The position numbers were made by a program, and so were the translations under genes. 64,000 bases of DNA from Trabulsiella odontotermitis (GTDB taxonomy: Bacteria; Pseudomonadota; Gammaproteobacteria; Enterobacterales; Enterobacteriaceae), in the NCBI RefSeq assembly GCF_030053895.1, contig NZ_CP125781.1, positions 1,426,001-1,490,000 on the forward strand, written 5' to 3'. The notes beneath the pieces were generated by a model that did not search any database, was not told the origin of the DNA, and saw only the letters and a list, made by a program, of their open reading frames with translations. Shown here piece after piece: positions 17,557 through 26,261 of this stretch (positions are counted from its first letter, which is position 1; each line of letters starts with the position of its first letter).

Positions 17557-18132
17557 ATGAAATCATTACGTTTACTGCTCTGTGTATTTCCCCTGGCGCT
17601 GACCGGCTGCTCTACGCTCGGCTCAGTGAACTGGTCGGCGGCTTACCCGTGGAACTGGTTCGGTTCTTCAACGGCGGTGACGGAGCAGGGCGTCGGTAAA
17701 CTGACAGCGGCAACACCGCTGGATGAAAACGCCGTCAATGAGGCGCTCGATGGCGACTACCGCGTACGCAGCGGTATGAAAACCGCCAATGGCGGCATCG
17801 TGCGTTATTTTGAAGCGCTGAAAGATGACAAGGTGGCGCTGGTGATCAACGGCGAATCCGGCACTGTCAGCCGCATCGATGTCCAGGACAGCGGCATCGC
17901 GTCGGCAGAGGGGGTTAACGTCGGGACGCCATTCGGCGAGGTGTTTGATAAAGCCTACGGTAACTGCCAGAAAGCGACCGGTGATGACAGCGCAGGCGTC
18001 GAATGTAAAGCCAAAGGCAGCCTGCATATCAGCTATCTCTTTAGCGGTGAGTGGAGCGGCCCGGAGGATTTAATGCCGTCTGACGACACGCTGAAAAACT
18101 GGAAAGTCAGCAAAATTATCTGGCGTCGTTAA
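17557..18132 (+). CDS. yfeY: YfeY, DUF1131 lipoprotein
   Basis: 191 residues beginning with a lipoprotein signal (MKSLRLLLCVFPLALTGCST, lipobox LTGC, Cys near 17). The residues after the Cys (STLG) do not suggest inner-membrane retention, so the outer membrane is likely. The mature part is soluble and matches E. coli YfeY. Its role is unknown, though the family is tied to the sigma-E envelope stress response. AAAGGA precedes the ATG. Confidence 0.93.
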   Translation: MKSLRLLLCVFPLALTGCSTLGSVNWSAAYPWNWFGSSTAVTEQGVGKLTAATPLDENAVNEALDGDYRVRSGMKTANGGIVRYFEALKDDKVALVINGESGTVSRIDVQDSGIASAEGVNVGTPFGEVFDKAYGNCQKATGDDSAGVECKAKGSLHISYLFSGEWSGPEDLMPSDDTLKNWKVSKIIWRR

Positions 18133-18186
18133 ATTGATCTGATCGATCCGCCTGGACTGCAAAAACAGGTACAATAGCCGCAAACA

Positions 18187-18206
18187 ATGCCACGCTGTCG
18201 TGGCAT
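18187..18206 (+). terminator. Hairpin between yfeY and yfeX
   Basis: ATGCCACG-N4-CGTGGCAT pairs perfectly and is followed by a T-rich stretch. It ends 19 bp before the yfeX ATG, so it may be a weak terminator or leader attenuator. Confidence 0.55.
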
Positions 18207-18225
18207 CTTTATTTCAGGAGGAGCG

Positions 18226-19125
18226 ATGTCTCAGGTTCAGAGCGGCATTTTGCCGGAACATTGCCGCGCGGCGATTTGGATTGAAGCCAACGTAAAAGGG
18301 GATGTCGACGCCCTGCGCGAGAGCAGCAAACGGTTTGCAGATCAACTGGCGACCTTTCAGGCTAAATTTCCTGATGCGCATCTCGGTGCGGTTGTCGCCT
18401 TTGGTCATGATACCTGGCGTACGCTCAGCGGCGGCGTGGGTGCTGAAGAGCTGAAAGATTTCATCCCTTACGGTAAAGGGCTGGCACCGGCGACGCAATA
18501 TGACGTGCTGATCCACATTCTTTCCCTGCGTCATGACGTGAATTTCTCTGTTGCGCAGGCTGCTGTCGCGGCGTTTGGCGACGCCATCGACGTGAAAGAA
18601 GAAATTCACGGCTTCCGCTGGGTTGAAGAGCGCGATCTGAGCGGCTTTATCGACGGCACGGAAAACCCGGCGGGCGAAGAGACGCGTCGTGAAGTAGCCG
18701 TCATCAACGACGGCATTGATGCGGGCGGCAGCTACGTGTTTGTTCAGCGTTGGGAGCATAATCTCAAGCAACTGAACCGCATGAGCATTCACGATCAGGA
18801 AATGATGATTGGCCGCACCAAAGAAGCCAATGAAGAGATTGATGGCGATGACCGCCCGGTGACGTCGCACCTGACTCGTGTGGATCTCAAAGAAGATGGT
18901 AAAGGACTGAAAATTGTCCGTCAGAGCCTGCCGTACGGCACCGCCAGCGGCACACATGGCCTGTACTTCTGCGCCTACTGCGCGCGGCTGTATAACATCG
19001 AACAGCAGTTGCTGAGCATGTTTGGCGATACCGATGGCAAGCGCGACGCGATGTTGCGTTTCACCAAACCGGTGACTGGCGGCTACTATTTCGCCCCGTC
19101 GTTAGACCGACTGCTGGCGCTGTAA
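18226..19125 (+). CDS. yfeX: Dye-decolorizing (heme) peroxidase YfeX
   Basis: 299 residues from the ATG at 18226, which has AGGAGG four bases upstream; an in-frame start at 18187 lies in the hairpin and lacks support. It is a DyP-type cytoplasmic heme peroxidase. The distal motif GFIDGTENP (catalytic Asp near 143) and the proximal region around RVDLKEDGKGLKIVRQSLPYG are visible. E. coli YfeX oxidises porphyrinogens; a claim of heme de-ferration for it has been disputed. A terminator follows immediately. Confidence 0.95.
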   Translation: MSQVQSGILPEHCRAAIWIEANVKGDVDALRESSKRFADQLATFQAKFPDAHLGAVVAFGHDTWRTLSGGVGAEELKDFIPYGKGLAPATQYDVLIHILSLRHDVNFSVAQAAVAAFGDAIDVKEEIHGFRWVEERDLSGFIDGTENPAGEETRREVAVINDGIDAGGSYVFVQRWEHNLKQLNRMSIHDQEMMIGRTKEANEEIDGDDRPVTSHLTRVDLKEDGKGLKIVRQSLPYGTASGTHGLYFCAYCARLYNIEQQLLSMFGDTDGKRDAMLRFTKPVTGGYYFAPSLDRLLAL

Positions 19126-19130
19126 ATACG

Positions 19131-19160
19131 AAGGGGTTGCCGGTCTGGCAGCCCCTTTTA
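19131..19160. terminator. Bidirectional terminator yfeX/nudI
   Basis: GGGGTTGCC and GGCAGCCCC form a stem (one G-T pair) with A-rich and T-rich flanks, between the convergent yfeX and nudI. Confidence 0.8.
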
Positions 19161-19163
19161 CTG

Positions 19164-19589
19164 TTACAACCATCCCTTATCCTGAAACGTCTGCCGCGTG
19201 GCGACGTTAAGGTCGTAGTTAGCAAGCTCTTCCGGTTTCACCCACGCGATTGCCTGAAATTCTTCATTAAATGTCACCTCACGGTTGCGGCTGACGCAGT
19301 CAAACATCAGGTACACCATATAGATCTCTTCTTTACTGCCATCGGCGTAAGTTTTGATTCGCACGTCATCGCGGAAGGTCCACGGCGTAATGTGAGTAAT
19401 CTCCAGTGCGTCGCCCAGCTCTTCGCGGATTTCGCGGCGCAGCGCCTCTTCTATCGTCTCGCCCGGTTCCGTCCCTCCGCCTGACAGCGCCCACTGACCG
19501 GGAAACACACCGCGATCGGCCGCCATCTGGCACAGCAAATACTCACCATTATTTTCAATAATCGGACAAACAATAATTCGTTGGCGCAT
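19164..19589 (-). CDS. nudI: Nucleoside triphosphatase NudI (Nudix)
   Basis: 141 residues from the ATG at 19589 (MRQRIIVCPIIENNGEYLLC), equal to E. coli NudI; six extra in-frame codons upstream have no family support. The Nudix box SGGGTEPGETIEEALRREIR...EELGD spans about residues 38-66. Characterised NudI hydrolyses pyrimidine (deoxy)nucleoside triphosphates. In E. coli the gene sits near the arn operon, so its place here between yfeX and the cys operon is a different neighbourhood. Confidence 0.9.
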   Translation of the reverse strand: MRQRIIVCPIIENNGEYLLCQMAADRGVFPGQWALSGGGTEPGETIEEALRREIREELGDALEITHITPWTFRDDVRIKTYADGSKEEIYMVYLMFDCVSRNREVTFNEEFQAIAWVKPEELANYDLNVATRQTFQDKGWL

Positions 19590-19651
19590 ACTTTCCCCGT
19601 ATGTCATCTTGTTGAGTTATCTCTTGTTATACCACCAGGCAGGATACAAAT

Positions 19652-20398
19652 ATGGATTCTTTCTTTTCTCCGACCGCAAATTGTCGTGTTCGCTGGCAGG
19701 ATCTTCCCGGCAGCGGCGTTCCGCTGGTTTTTGTGCATGGTCTGGGATGCGCCTCGTCATGCGAATACCCTCGCGTGGTGGTGGACAAGGCGTTTGGTGG
19801 CAGAAGGGCAATCCTGCTTGATTTGCCGGGCTGCGGATACAGTGAAAAACCGCAGGATTACCACTATTCCATTACTGAGCAGGCCTGCGTAGTGGCTGAA
19901 CTGGTAGCGCATCTGGGGCTGGAAAGCTGTTTTCTGTATGGCCACAGCATGGGGGGAAGCATCAGCATTGAAGCGGCGGCGCTGCTCGGTGACAAAGTGG
20001 CAGGCCTGGTCGTCTCGGAACCGAATTTTCACCCTGGCGGCGGTTTCTTTAGCCGTCAGATCTGCAGCTACAGCGAAGCGGAATTTGTTGAGGTTATCTG
20101 CCAGCAACTTGTGGCGCAGGATGACAGCCCCTGGGCCGGAAGCCTGGCGGTCGATGCCCCCTGGGCCGTATGGCGCGGCGCGGCGAGCCTGGTGGCAGGC
20201 AGCGACTGGTTTACCCGGTTTGTCGATTTGCCAAAACCAAAACAGCTGATTTTCGGCGAACACTCCCTGCCGGATGACGATTTCTCTCGCCTCGACGCAC
20301 TCGGCGTCTCCACGGTGGTATTGCCGGAATGCGGGCATTCGATGTCATGGGAAAACCCGACAGCGCTTGCTGCGGCGCTGACTGCGTTTTGTCGTTAA
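19652..20398 (+). CDS. Alpha/beta-hydrolase fold protein
   Basis: 248 residues. The oxyanion segment VFVHGLG is near 26-32, the nucleophile elbow GHSMGG has Ser99, and a C-terminal His229 sits in ECGHSMSWENP; an acidic residue before it (GEHSLPDDDFSRLD) can complete the triad. There is no signal peptide, so it is cytoplasmic. AGGA precedes the ATG. It is divergent from nudI, with 62 bp between them, and upstream of cysP. I do not recognise a named ortholog in E. coli. The substrate could be an ester, lactone or C-C bond substrate; sequence alone does not tell. Confidence 0.88.
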   Translation: MDSFFSPTANCRVRWQDLPGSGVPLVFVHGLGCASSCEYPRVVVDKAFGGRRAILLDLPGCGYSEKPQDYHYSITEQACVVAELVAHLGLESCFLYGHSMGGSISIEAAALLGDKVAGLVVSEPNFHPGGGFFSRQICSYSEAEFVEVICQQLVAQDDSPWAGSLAVDAPWAVWRGAASLVAGSDWFTRFVDLPKPKQLIFGEHSLPDDDFSRLDALGVSTVVLPECGHSMSWENPTALAAALTAFCR

Positions 20399-20523
20399 AA
20401 CTTATGTCCCTTATTCTCTTTTCAACTTCTAAATCACCAAACGGTATATAAAACCGTTACAGCTTTAACCCTGGTTATAAATATGATGATCATAGTGTCG
20501 TCACATTTCGATAAGGGTGCGCA

Positions 20524-21543
20524 ATGGTCGTTGTTAAATCACTGAAAAAAGGATATCTGGCGCTGGGCGCGTTGGTGCTGCTGGCAGCACAGGCGCAGGC
20601 GACGGAACTGCTCAACAGCTCCTATGATGTTTCACGCGAGCTGTTTGCGGCCCTCAACCCGCCGTTTGAACAGCAGTGGGCGAAAGATAATGGCGGCGAC
20701 AAGCTGACTATCAAACAATCCCATGCGGGATCTTCGAAACAGGCGCTGGCGATTCTGCAGGGCTTAAAAGCAGACGTTGTAACTTATAACCAGGTGACTG
20801 ACGTGCAGATCCTGCACGACAAAGGCAAGCTGATCCCGGCCGACTGGCAGACCCGTTTGCCGAACAACAGCTCACCGTTCTACTCCACCATGGCGTTCCT
20901 GGTGCGCAAAGGCAACCCGAAGAACATCCATGACTGGAACGATCTGGTACGCCCGGATGTGAAGCTGATTTTCCCGAACCCGAAAACCTCCGGTAACGCG
21001 CGTTATACGTATCTGGCCGCGTGGGGTGCGGCGAACAAAGCGGACGGCGGCGACAAAGCCAAAACTGAACAGTTTATGACCCAATTCCTGAAAAACGTGG
21101 AAGTGTTTGATACCGGCGGTCGTGGCGCGACGACGACGTTCGTTGAACGTGGGTTGGGCGATGTGCTGATCACCTTCGAATCCGAAGTGAACAACATCCG
21201 TAAGCAGTATGAAGCACAGGGTTTTGAAGTTGTGGTGCCGAAAGTAAATATCCTGGCCGAGTTCCCGGTAGCGTGGGTAGATAAAAACGTCAAAGCCAAC
21301 GGCACAGAGAAAGCGGCAAAAGCCTACCTGAACTGGCTCTACAGCCCGCAGGCGCAGACCATCATTACTGATTATTACTACCGTGTGAATAACCCGGAAG
21401 TGATGAGCAAGCTGAAAGATAAATTCCCGCAGACTGAACTTTTCCGCGTGGAAGACCAGTTTGGTGCCTGGCCTGAGGTGATGAAAACCCATTTTGCCAG
21501 CGGCGGCGAGCTGGACAAATTGCTGGCGGCGGGGCGTAAGTAA
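20524..21543 (+). CDS. cysP: Thiosulfate-binding periplasmic protein
   Basis: 339 residues with a Sec signal peptide (GYLALGALVLLAAQAQA, cleavage before TELLN). It is the solute-binding protein of the CysPTWA ABC importer for sulfate and thiosulfate. The PROSITE-type prokaryotic sulfate-binding segments NPKTSGNARYTYLAAWG and the thiosulfate-ligand region SHAGSSKQA are visible. The 125 bp upstream are AT-rich, with the element TATAAAACCGTTACAG like the CysB-controlled cysP promoter of enterics. The stop overlaps the cysT start by one base. Confidence 0.96.
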   Translation: MVVVKSLKKGYLALGALVLLAAQAQATELLNSSYDVSRELFAALNPPFEQQWAKDNGGDKLTIKQSHAGSSKQALAILQGLKADVVTYNQVTDVQILHDKGKLIPADWQTRLPNNSSPFYSTMAFLVRKGNPKNIHDWNDLVRPDVKLIFPNPKTSGNARYTYLAAWGAANKADGGDKAKTEQFMTQFLKNVEVFDTGGRGATTTFVERGLGDVLITFESEVNNIRKQYEAQGFEVVVPKVNILAEFPVAWVDKNVKANGTEKAAKAYLNWLYSPQAQTIITDYYYRVNNPEVMSKLKDKFPQTELFRVEDQFGAWPEVMKTHFASGGELDKLLAAGRK

Positions 21544-22376
21544 TGTTTGCAGTCTCATCCCGGCGTGTGCTGCCGGGCTTTACTTTAAGCCTTGGCACCA
21601 GTCTGCTGTATGTCTGCCTGATCCTGCTGTTGCCGCTGAGCGCGCTGGTGATGCAGCTGGCGCAGATGAGCTGGGCGCAGTACTGGGAAGTCATCACCAA
21701 TCCGCAGGTGGTCGCGGCTTATAAGGTCACGCTGCTGTCGGCGTTTGTCGCTTCGCTGTTTAACGGTGTGTTTGGTTTGCTGATGGCGTGGATTTTAACC
21801 CGCTACCGCTTTCCGGGCCGTACACTGCTGGATGCGCTGATGGATCTGCCATTTGCATTACCAACAGCCGTGGCGGGTCTGACGCTGGCCTCGCTGTTCT
21901 CTGTTAACGGTTTTTACGGTCAATGGCTGGCGACGTTTGATATCAAAGTGACCTACACCTGGCTCGGCATCGCGGTGGCGATGGCGTTTACCAGCATTCC
22001 CTTTGTGGTACGTACCGTACAACCGGTGCTGGAAGATCTGGGGCCCGAATACGAAGAAGCTGCGGAAACGCTGGGCGCCACGCGTCTGCAGAGTTTTCGC
22101 AAAGTGGTATTGCCAGAGCTTTCACCGGCGTTGCTGGCGGGGGTGGCATTGTCGTTCACTCGCAGCCTCGGTGAGTTTGGCGCGGTGATTTTTATCGCCG
22201 GGAATATCGCATGGAAGACAGAAGTCACCTCGCTGATGATTTTTGTCCGCTTGCAGGAGTTTGACTATCCGGCGGCGAGTGCGATTGCGTCGGTGATCCT
22301 CGGCGCCTCGCTGCTGCTGCTGTTTTCCATCAACACCCTGCAAAGTCGTTTTGGTCAACGCGTGGTAGGTCACTAA
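21543..22376 (+). CDS. cysT: Sulfate/thiosulfate ABC permease CysT (CysU)
   Basis: 277 residues with about six membrane helices. The EAA motif for coupling to the ATPase is YEEAAETLGATRLQSFRKVVLP near residues 170-192. It begins on the last base of the cysP stop and its own stop overlaps cysW in the same TAATG manner, so the operon is translationally coupled. It pairs with CysW as the membrane channel of the importer. Confidence 0.96.
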   Translation: MFAVSSRRVLPGFTLSLGTSLLYVCLILLLPLSALVMQLAQMSWAQYWEVITNPQVVAAYKVTLLSAFVASLFNGVFGLLMAWILTRYRFPGRTLLDALMDLPFALPTAVAGLTLASLFSVNGFYGQWLATFDIKVTYTWLGIAVAMAFTSIPFVVRTVQPVLEDLGPEYEEAAETLGATRLQSFRKVVLPELSPALLAGVALSFTRSLGEFGAVIFIAGNIAWKTEVTSLMIFVRLQEFDYPAASAIASVILGASLLLLFSINTLQSRFGQRVVGH

Positions 22377-23251
22377 TGGCGGAAGTTACGCAATTGAAAC
22401 GCTATGACACCCCTCGCATCAACTGGGGGAAATGGTTCCTGATTGGCACTGGCGTGTTGGTTTCGGCCCTCATTCTGCTGGTGCCGATGATTTATATCTT
22501 TGTGCAGGCATTCAGCAAAGGGCTGATGCCGGTGCTGCAGAATCTGGCCGACCCGGACATGCTGCATGCCATCTGGCTGACAGTGCTGATCGCGCTGATC
22601 ACCGTACCGTTCAACCTGGTGTTTGGCACGCTGCTGGCCTGGCTGGTGACGCGCTTTAACTTTCCTGGTCGCCAGTTACTGCTGACGTTACTGGACATCC
22701 CGTTTGCCGTGTCGCCGGTGGTGGCGGGGCTGGTCTATCTGCTGTTTTACGGCTCCAACGGTCCGCTGGGCGGCTGGCTTGACGAACATAATCTGCAGAT
22801 CATGTTTGCCTGGCCGGGTATGGCGCTGGCGACCATTTTTGTCACCTGTCCGTTTGTAGTGCGTGAGCTGGTGCCGGTGATGCTGAGCCAGGGCAGTAAC
22901 GAAGACGAAGCCGCGGTGCTGCTGGGCGCGTCCGGCTGGCAGATGTTCCGTCGTGTGACGCTGCCGAACATCCGCTGGGCGCTGCTGTACGGCGTGGTGC
23001 TGACCAACGCGCGTGCTATCGGTGAGTTTGGCGCAGTGTCGGTGGTTTCCGGTTCGATTCGCGGTGAAACGCTGTCGCTGCCGCTGCAGATTGAATTATT
23101 AGAGCAGGATTACAACACGGTCGGCTCATTTACCGCCGCGGCCCTGCTGACGTTGATGGCTATTTTGACCCTGTTTTTGAAGAGTGTGTTGCAGTGGCGC
23201 CTGGAAAATCAGGAAAAGCGCGCGCAACAGGAGAAACATCATGAGCATTGA
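22376..23251 (+). CDS. cysW: Sulfate/thiosulfate ABC permease CysW
   Basis: 291 residues with six predicted helices, starting with an N-terminal tail and the helix WFLIGTGVLVSALILLVPMIYIFV. The EAA loop is NEDEAAVLLGASGWQMFRRVTLP near 175-200. The C-terminal tail is basic and extended (LENQEKRAQQEKHHEH). It overlaps cysA by 11 bp. It is the second permease subunit with CysT. Confidence 0.96.
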   Translation: MAEVTQLKRYDTPRINWGKWFLIGTGVLVSALILLVPMIYIFVQAFSKGLMPVLQNLADPDMLHAIWLTVLIALITVPFNLVFGTLLAWLVTRFNFPGRQLLLTLLDIPFAVSPVVAGLVYLLFYGSNGPLGGWLDEHNLQIMFAWPGMALATIFVTCPFVVRELVPVMLSQGSNEDEAAVLLGASGWQMFRRVTLPNIRWALLYGVVLTNARAIGEFGAVSVVSGSIRGETLSLPLQIELLEQDYNTVGSFTAAALLTLMAILTLFLKSVLQWRLENQEKRAQQEKHHEH

Positions 23252-24335
23252 GATTGCCAGTATTAAAAAATCTTTTGGTCGCACCCAGGTGCTGAATGAT
23301 ATCTCCCTCGATATTCCGTCGGGTCAGATGGTGGCGCTGCTCGGGCCGTCCGGCTCCGGCAAGACCACGCTGCTGCGTATTATTGCCGGGCTGGAGCACC
23401 AGACCAGCGGGCAGATCCGTTTTCACGGTACCGATGTCAGCCGTCTGCATGCGCGCGACCGCAAAGTAGGATTTGTCTTCCAGCATTACGCGTTGTTCCG
23501 CCACATGACGGTATTCGACAATATCGCGTTCGGTCTGACAGTGCTGCCGCGTCGCGAGCGCCCGAATGCGGCGACGATCAAAGCCAAAGTGAGCAAATTG
23601 CTGGAGATGGTACAGCTGTCGCATCTGGCGGATCGGTATCCGGCTCAGCTTTCCGGCGGGCAAAAGCAGCGTGTGGCGCTGGCTCGTGCGCTGGCGGTGG
23701 AACCGCAAATTCTGCTGCTCGACGAGCCTTTTGGCGCGCTGGATGCACAGGTGCGTAAAGAGTTGCGTCGCTGGCTGCGTCAGTTGCACGAAGAGCTGAA
23801 ATTCACCAGTGTATTCGTTACCCACGATCAGGAAGAGGCGCTGGAAGTGGCTAACCGGGTGGTGGTGATGAGTCAGGGAAATATCGAACAGGTCGATGTG
23901 CCGGATCAGGTCTGGCGCGAGCCGGCGACCCGTTTCGTGCTGGAGTTTATGGGCGAGGTCAATCGCCTGAAAGGCATCGTGCGCGGCGGGCAGTTCCACG
24001 TCGGCGCGCATCGCTGGCCGCTGGGTTACACGCCAGCACATCAGGGACCGGTGGACCTGTTCCTGCGCCCCTGGGAGATTGACATCAGCCGTCGTACGAA
24101 TCTTGATTCGCCGCTGCCGGTCCATGTACTGGAAGCCAGCCCAAAAGGGCACTACATCCAACTGGTGGTACAGCCGCTCGGCTGGTATCCGGATCCGCTG
24201 ACGGTGGTGATGCAGGACGATGAGGTCCCGCAGCGCGGCGATCGCCTGTTCGTCGGTCTGCAAAATGCCCGTTTGTATAACGGCAACGATCGCATCGAAA
24301 ATCGCGCGGATCTTGCTCTGGCTGAATCCGCCTGA
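23241..24335 (+). CDS. cysA: Sulfate/thiosulfate ABC transporter ATPase CysA
   Basis: 364 residues from the ATG at 23241, which has AGGAG upstream. Walker A is GPSGSGKTT near 36-44, the signature motif is LSGGQKQRVALARAL near 135, Walker B is ILLLDEPFGALD near 155, and the switch His is in VTHDQEEA. A C-terminal regulatory TOBE-like domain follows from about 240. It energises sulfate import by CysTW. The operon ends in a REP-type element. Confidence 0.97.
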   Translation: MSIEIASIKKSFGRTQVLNDISLDIPSGQMVALLGPSGSGKTTLLRIIAGLEHQTSGQIRFHGTDVSRLHARDRKVGFVFQHYALFRHMTVFDNIAFGLTVLPRRERPNAATIKAKVSKLLEMVQLSHLADRYPAQLSGGQKQRVALARALAVEPQILLLDEPFGALDAQVRKELRRWLRQLHEELKFTSVFVTHDQEEALEVANRVVVMSQGNIEQVDVPDQVWREPATRFVLEFMGEVNRLKGIVRGGQFHVGAHRWPLGYTPAHQGPVDLFLRPWEIDISRRTNLDSPLPVHVLEASPKGHYIQLVVQPLGWYPDPLTVVMQDDEVPQRGDRLFVGLQNARLYNGNDRIENRADLALAESA

Positions 24336-24357
24336 TAGGTTAGGTCTACGTGGTTTT

Positions 24358-24429
24358 GCCGGGTGGCGCTGCGCTTACCCGGCCTACAATATGATTTCTG
24401 TAGGCCCGGTAAGCGAAGCGCCACCGGGC
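24358..24429. repeat. BIME: inverted pair of REP elements
   Basis: Two 31-base REP units in opposite orientation (24358-24388 and 24399-24429) are almost exact reverse complements (GCCGGGTGGCGCT...GGCCTACA and TGTAGGCC...GCGCCACCGGGC). They sit between cysA and cysM. Such elements can stabilise upstream mRNA and bind gyrase or IHF. The copy ends about 20 bp before the cysM start. Confidence 0.9.
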
Positions 24430-24448
24430 TTTTTATTGGATAGCGCTT

Positions 24449-25360
24449 TTGAATACATTAGAACACACCATCGGCAATACCCCTCTGGTCAGACTGCAGC
24501 GGATGGGGCCGGACAACGGCAGCGAAATTTGGGTCAAACTGGAAGGTAACAACCCGGCAGGGTCGGTAAAAGACCGCGCCGCGTTGTCAATGATCGTTGA
24601 GGCGGAAAAGCGTGGCGAGATTAAGCCCGGCGATGTGCTGATCGAAGCGACCAGTGGCAATACCGGCATTGCGCTGGCGATGATTGCCGCCCTGAAAGGC
24701 TATCGCATGAAATTGCTGATGCCGGACAACATGAGCCAGGAGCGTCGTGCCGCGATGCGCGCCTATGGCGCCGAGCTGATTCTGGTGTCAAAGGCGCAGG
24801 GCATGGAAGGTGCCCGTGATCTGGCGCAGGCGATGGCCGATCGCGGCGAAGGTAAGTTGCTGGATCAGTTCAACAATCCTGATAATCCTTACGCGCATTA
24901 CACCACTACCGGGCCGGAAATCTGGCAACAAACCGGTGGCCGTATCAGCCATTTTGTTTCCAGCATGGGCACGACCGGCACCATCACCGGTGTTTCACGT
25001 TTTCTACGCGAGCAGGCAAAACCCGTCACCATTGTCGGCCTGCAACCGGAAGAGGGGAGCAGCATTCCGGGGATCCGCCGCTGGCCACAAGCCTATATGC
25101 CGGGCATCTTCAATGCCGCACTTGTGGACCAGGTACTGGATATTCACCAACGGGAAGCGGAAAATACCATGCGCGAGCTGGCGGTACGCGAAGGGATCTT
25201 CTGCGGCGTCAGTTCAGGCGGCGCGGTCGCCGGGGCGCTGAGAGTAGCGACAGCACATCCCGGTGCGGTGGTGGTAGCGATTATTTGCGATCGTGGCGAT
25301 CGCTACCTTTCCACCGGCGTATTCGGAGAAGAAAGCTACAGCCAGGGGGCAGGTATTTAG
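24449..25360 (+). CDS. cysM: Cysteine synthase B
   Basis: CysM makes cysteine from O-acetylserine and sulfide, and S-sulfocysteine from thiosulfate, fitting its place after the thiosulfate importer. The protein has 303 residues. The PLP lysine lies in NPAGSVKDRAA (near 41), followed by the loop EATSGNTGIALA and the phosphate-binding SSMGTTGTITG. The N-terminus NTLEHTIGNTPLVRLQRM requires a TTG start at 24449; E. coli uses GTG. The ribosome binding site is weak (GGA about nine bases upstream). Confidence 0.96.
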   Translation: MNTLEHTIGNTPLVRLQRMGPDNGSEIWVKLEGNNPAGSVKDRAALSMIVEAEKRGEIKPGDVLIEATSGNTGIALAMIAALKGYRMKLLMPDNMSQERRAAMRAYGAELILVSKAQGMEGARDLAQAMADRGEGKLLDQFNNPDNPYAHYTTTGPEIWQQTGGRISHFVSSMGTTGTITGVSRFLREQAKPVTIVGLQPEEGSSIPGIRRWPQAYMPGIFNAALVDQVLDIHQREAENTMRELAVREGIFCGVSSGGAVAGALRVATAHPGAVVVAIICDRGDRYLSTGVFGEESYSQGAGI

Positions 25361-25364
25361 ACTC

Positions 25365-26204
25365 ATGGAAATGATTTTATTTCGCGACAAGACCCGCGCG
25401 CAGCAGGCAGATATTGTCGCCGTGCAGTCTCAGGTGGTTTATGGCAGTGTCGGTAACAGCGTCGCCGTACCGAACATTAAGCTGCATCAGTTGAATGTGC
25501 TGGCGGTACCAACGGTGCTGTTCAGCAATACGCCGCATTACGATACCTTTTATGGCGGGGTGATCCCGGATGAGTGGTTCAGCGGCTATCTGGCGGCGCT
25601 GGACGAGCGCGATGCGCTACGTCATCTGCAGGCGGTCACGACGGGTTATATGGGCACAGCCAGCCAGATAGCGATTCTGGCAAAGTGGCTGGCCGCGCAG
25701 CGGGAGAAGCACCCGCATCTGCTGATTATGGTCGACCCGGTGATTGGCGATACCGACAGCGGGATATACGTCAAACCCGAACTGCCTGATGCTTATCGTG
25801 AGTTGCTGTTGCCGCTGGCGCAGGGCATTACGCCAAACGTGTTCGAACTGGAAGTATTAACCGGCAAGCCGTGTCGGGATCTCGATTCTGCCATTGCGGC
25901 GGCCAAAGGACTGTTGTCTGACACGCTGAAATGGGTTGCCATCACCAGCGCGCCGGTTAACGACGGCAGTGATCGCATTCATGTCGTAATGGTATCGGCC
26001 AGCGGTGTTGCGGTGAGTCATTACCCGCGCGTGGCGGCTGAGCTTAAAGGCACGGGTGATCTGTTCTGTTCGGAACTGGTGAGCAACATCGTGCAGGGAA
26101 AGACGCTGGCAGAGGCCGTACAGGCTGCGGGCGACAGGGTAGTGGATGTAATGCGCTACACCCTGGAAAAGGGCTACGACGAACTGATTTTACCGGCTCT
26201 CTGA
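25365..26204 (+). CDS. pdxK: Pyridoxine/pyridoxal/pyridoxamine kinase
   Basis: PdxK phosphorylates B6 vitamers to feed pyridoxal phosphate, the cofactor of CysK, CysM and AlaC in this window. The protein has 279 residues from the ATG at 25365. It is a ribokinase-like fold with SQVVYGSVGNS near 20, TVLFSNTPHYDTFYGG near 45, MVDPVIGD near 125 and the anion-hole motif GTGDLF near 230. It follows cysM by 4 bp, so it is probably cotranscribed; E. coli has yfeK and yfeS between them. It converges on crr. Confidence 0.95.
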   Translation: MEMILFRDKTRAQQADIVAVQSQVVYGSVGNSVAVPNIKLHQLNVLAVPTVLFSNTPHYDTFYGGVIPDEWFSGYLAALDERDALRHLQAVTTGYMGTASQIAILAKWLAAQREKHPHLLIMVDPVIGDTDSGIYVKPELPDAYRELLLPLAQGITPNVFELEVLTGKPCRDLDSAIAAAKGLLSDTLKWVAITSAPVNDGSDRIHVVMVSASGVAVSHYPRVAAELKGTGDLFCSELVSNIVQGKTLAEAVQAAGDRVVDVMRYTLEKGYDELILPAL

Positions 26205-26207
26205 AAC

Positions 26208-26236
26208 GAAAATGGCGCCCGAAGGCGCCATTTTTA
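26208..26236. terminator. Bidirectional terminator pdxK/crr
   Basis: ATGGCGCC-N4-GGCGCCAT with an A run on the left and a T run on the right, between convergent pdxK and crr. Confidence 0.9.
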
Positions 26237-26261
26237 TTGCTGTGCAGCAAGAAGCAAAAAC

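Noticed and set aside
24358..24429. CRISPR-like repeat
   Set aside because: Only two inverted units without spacers; it is a REP/BIME element.
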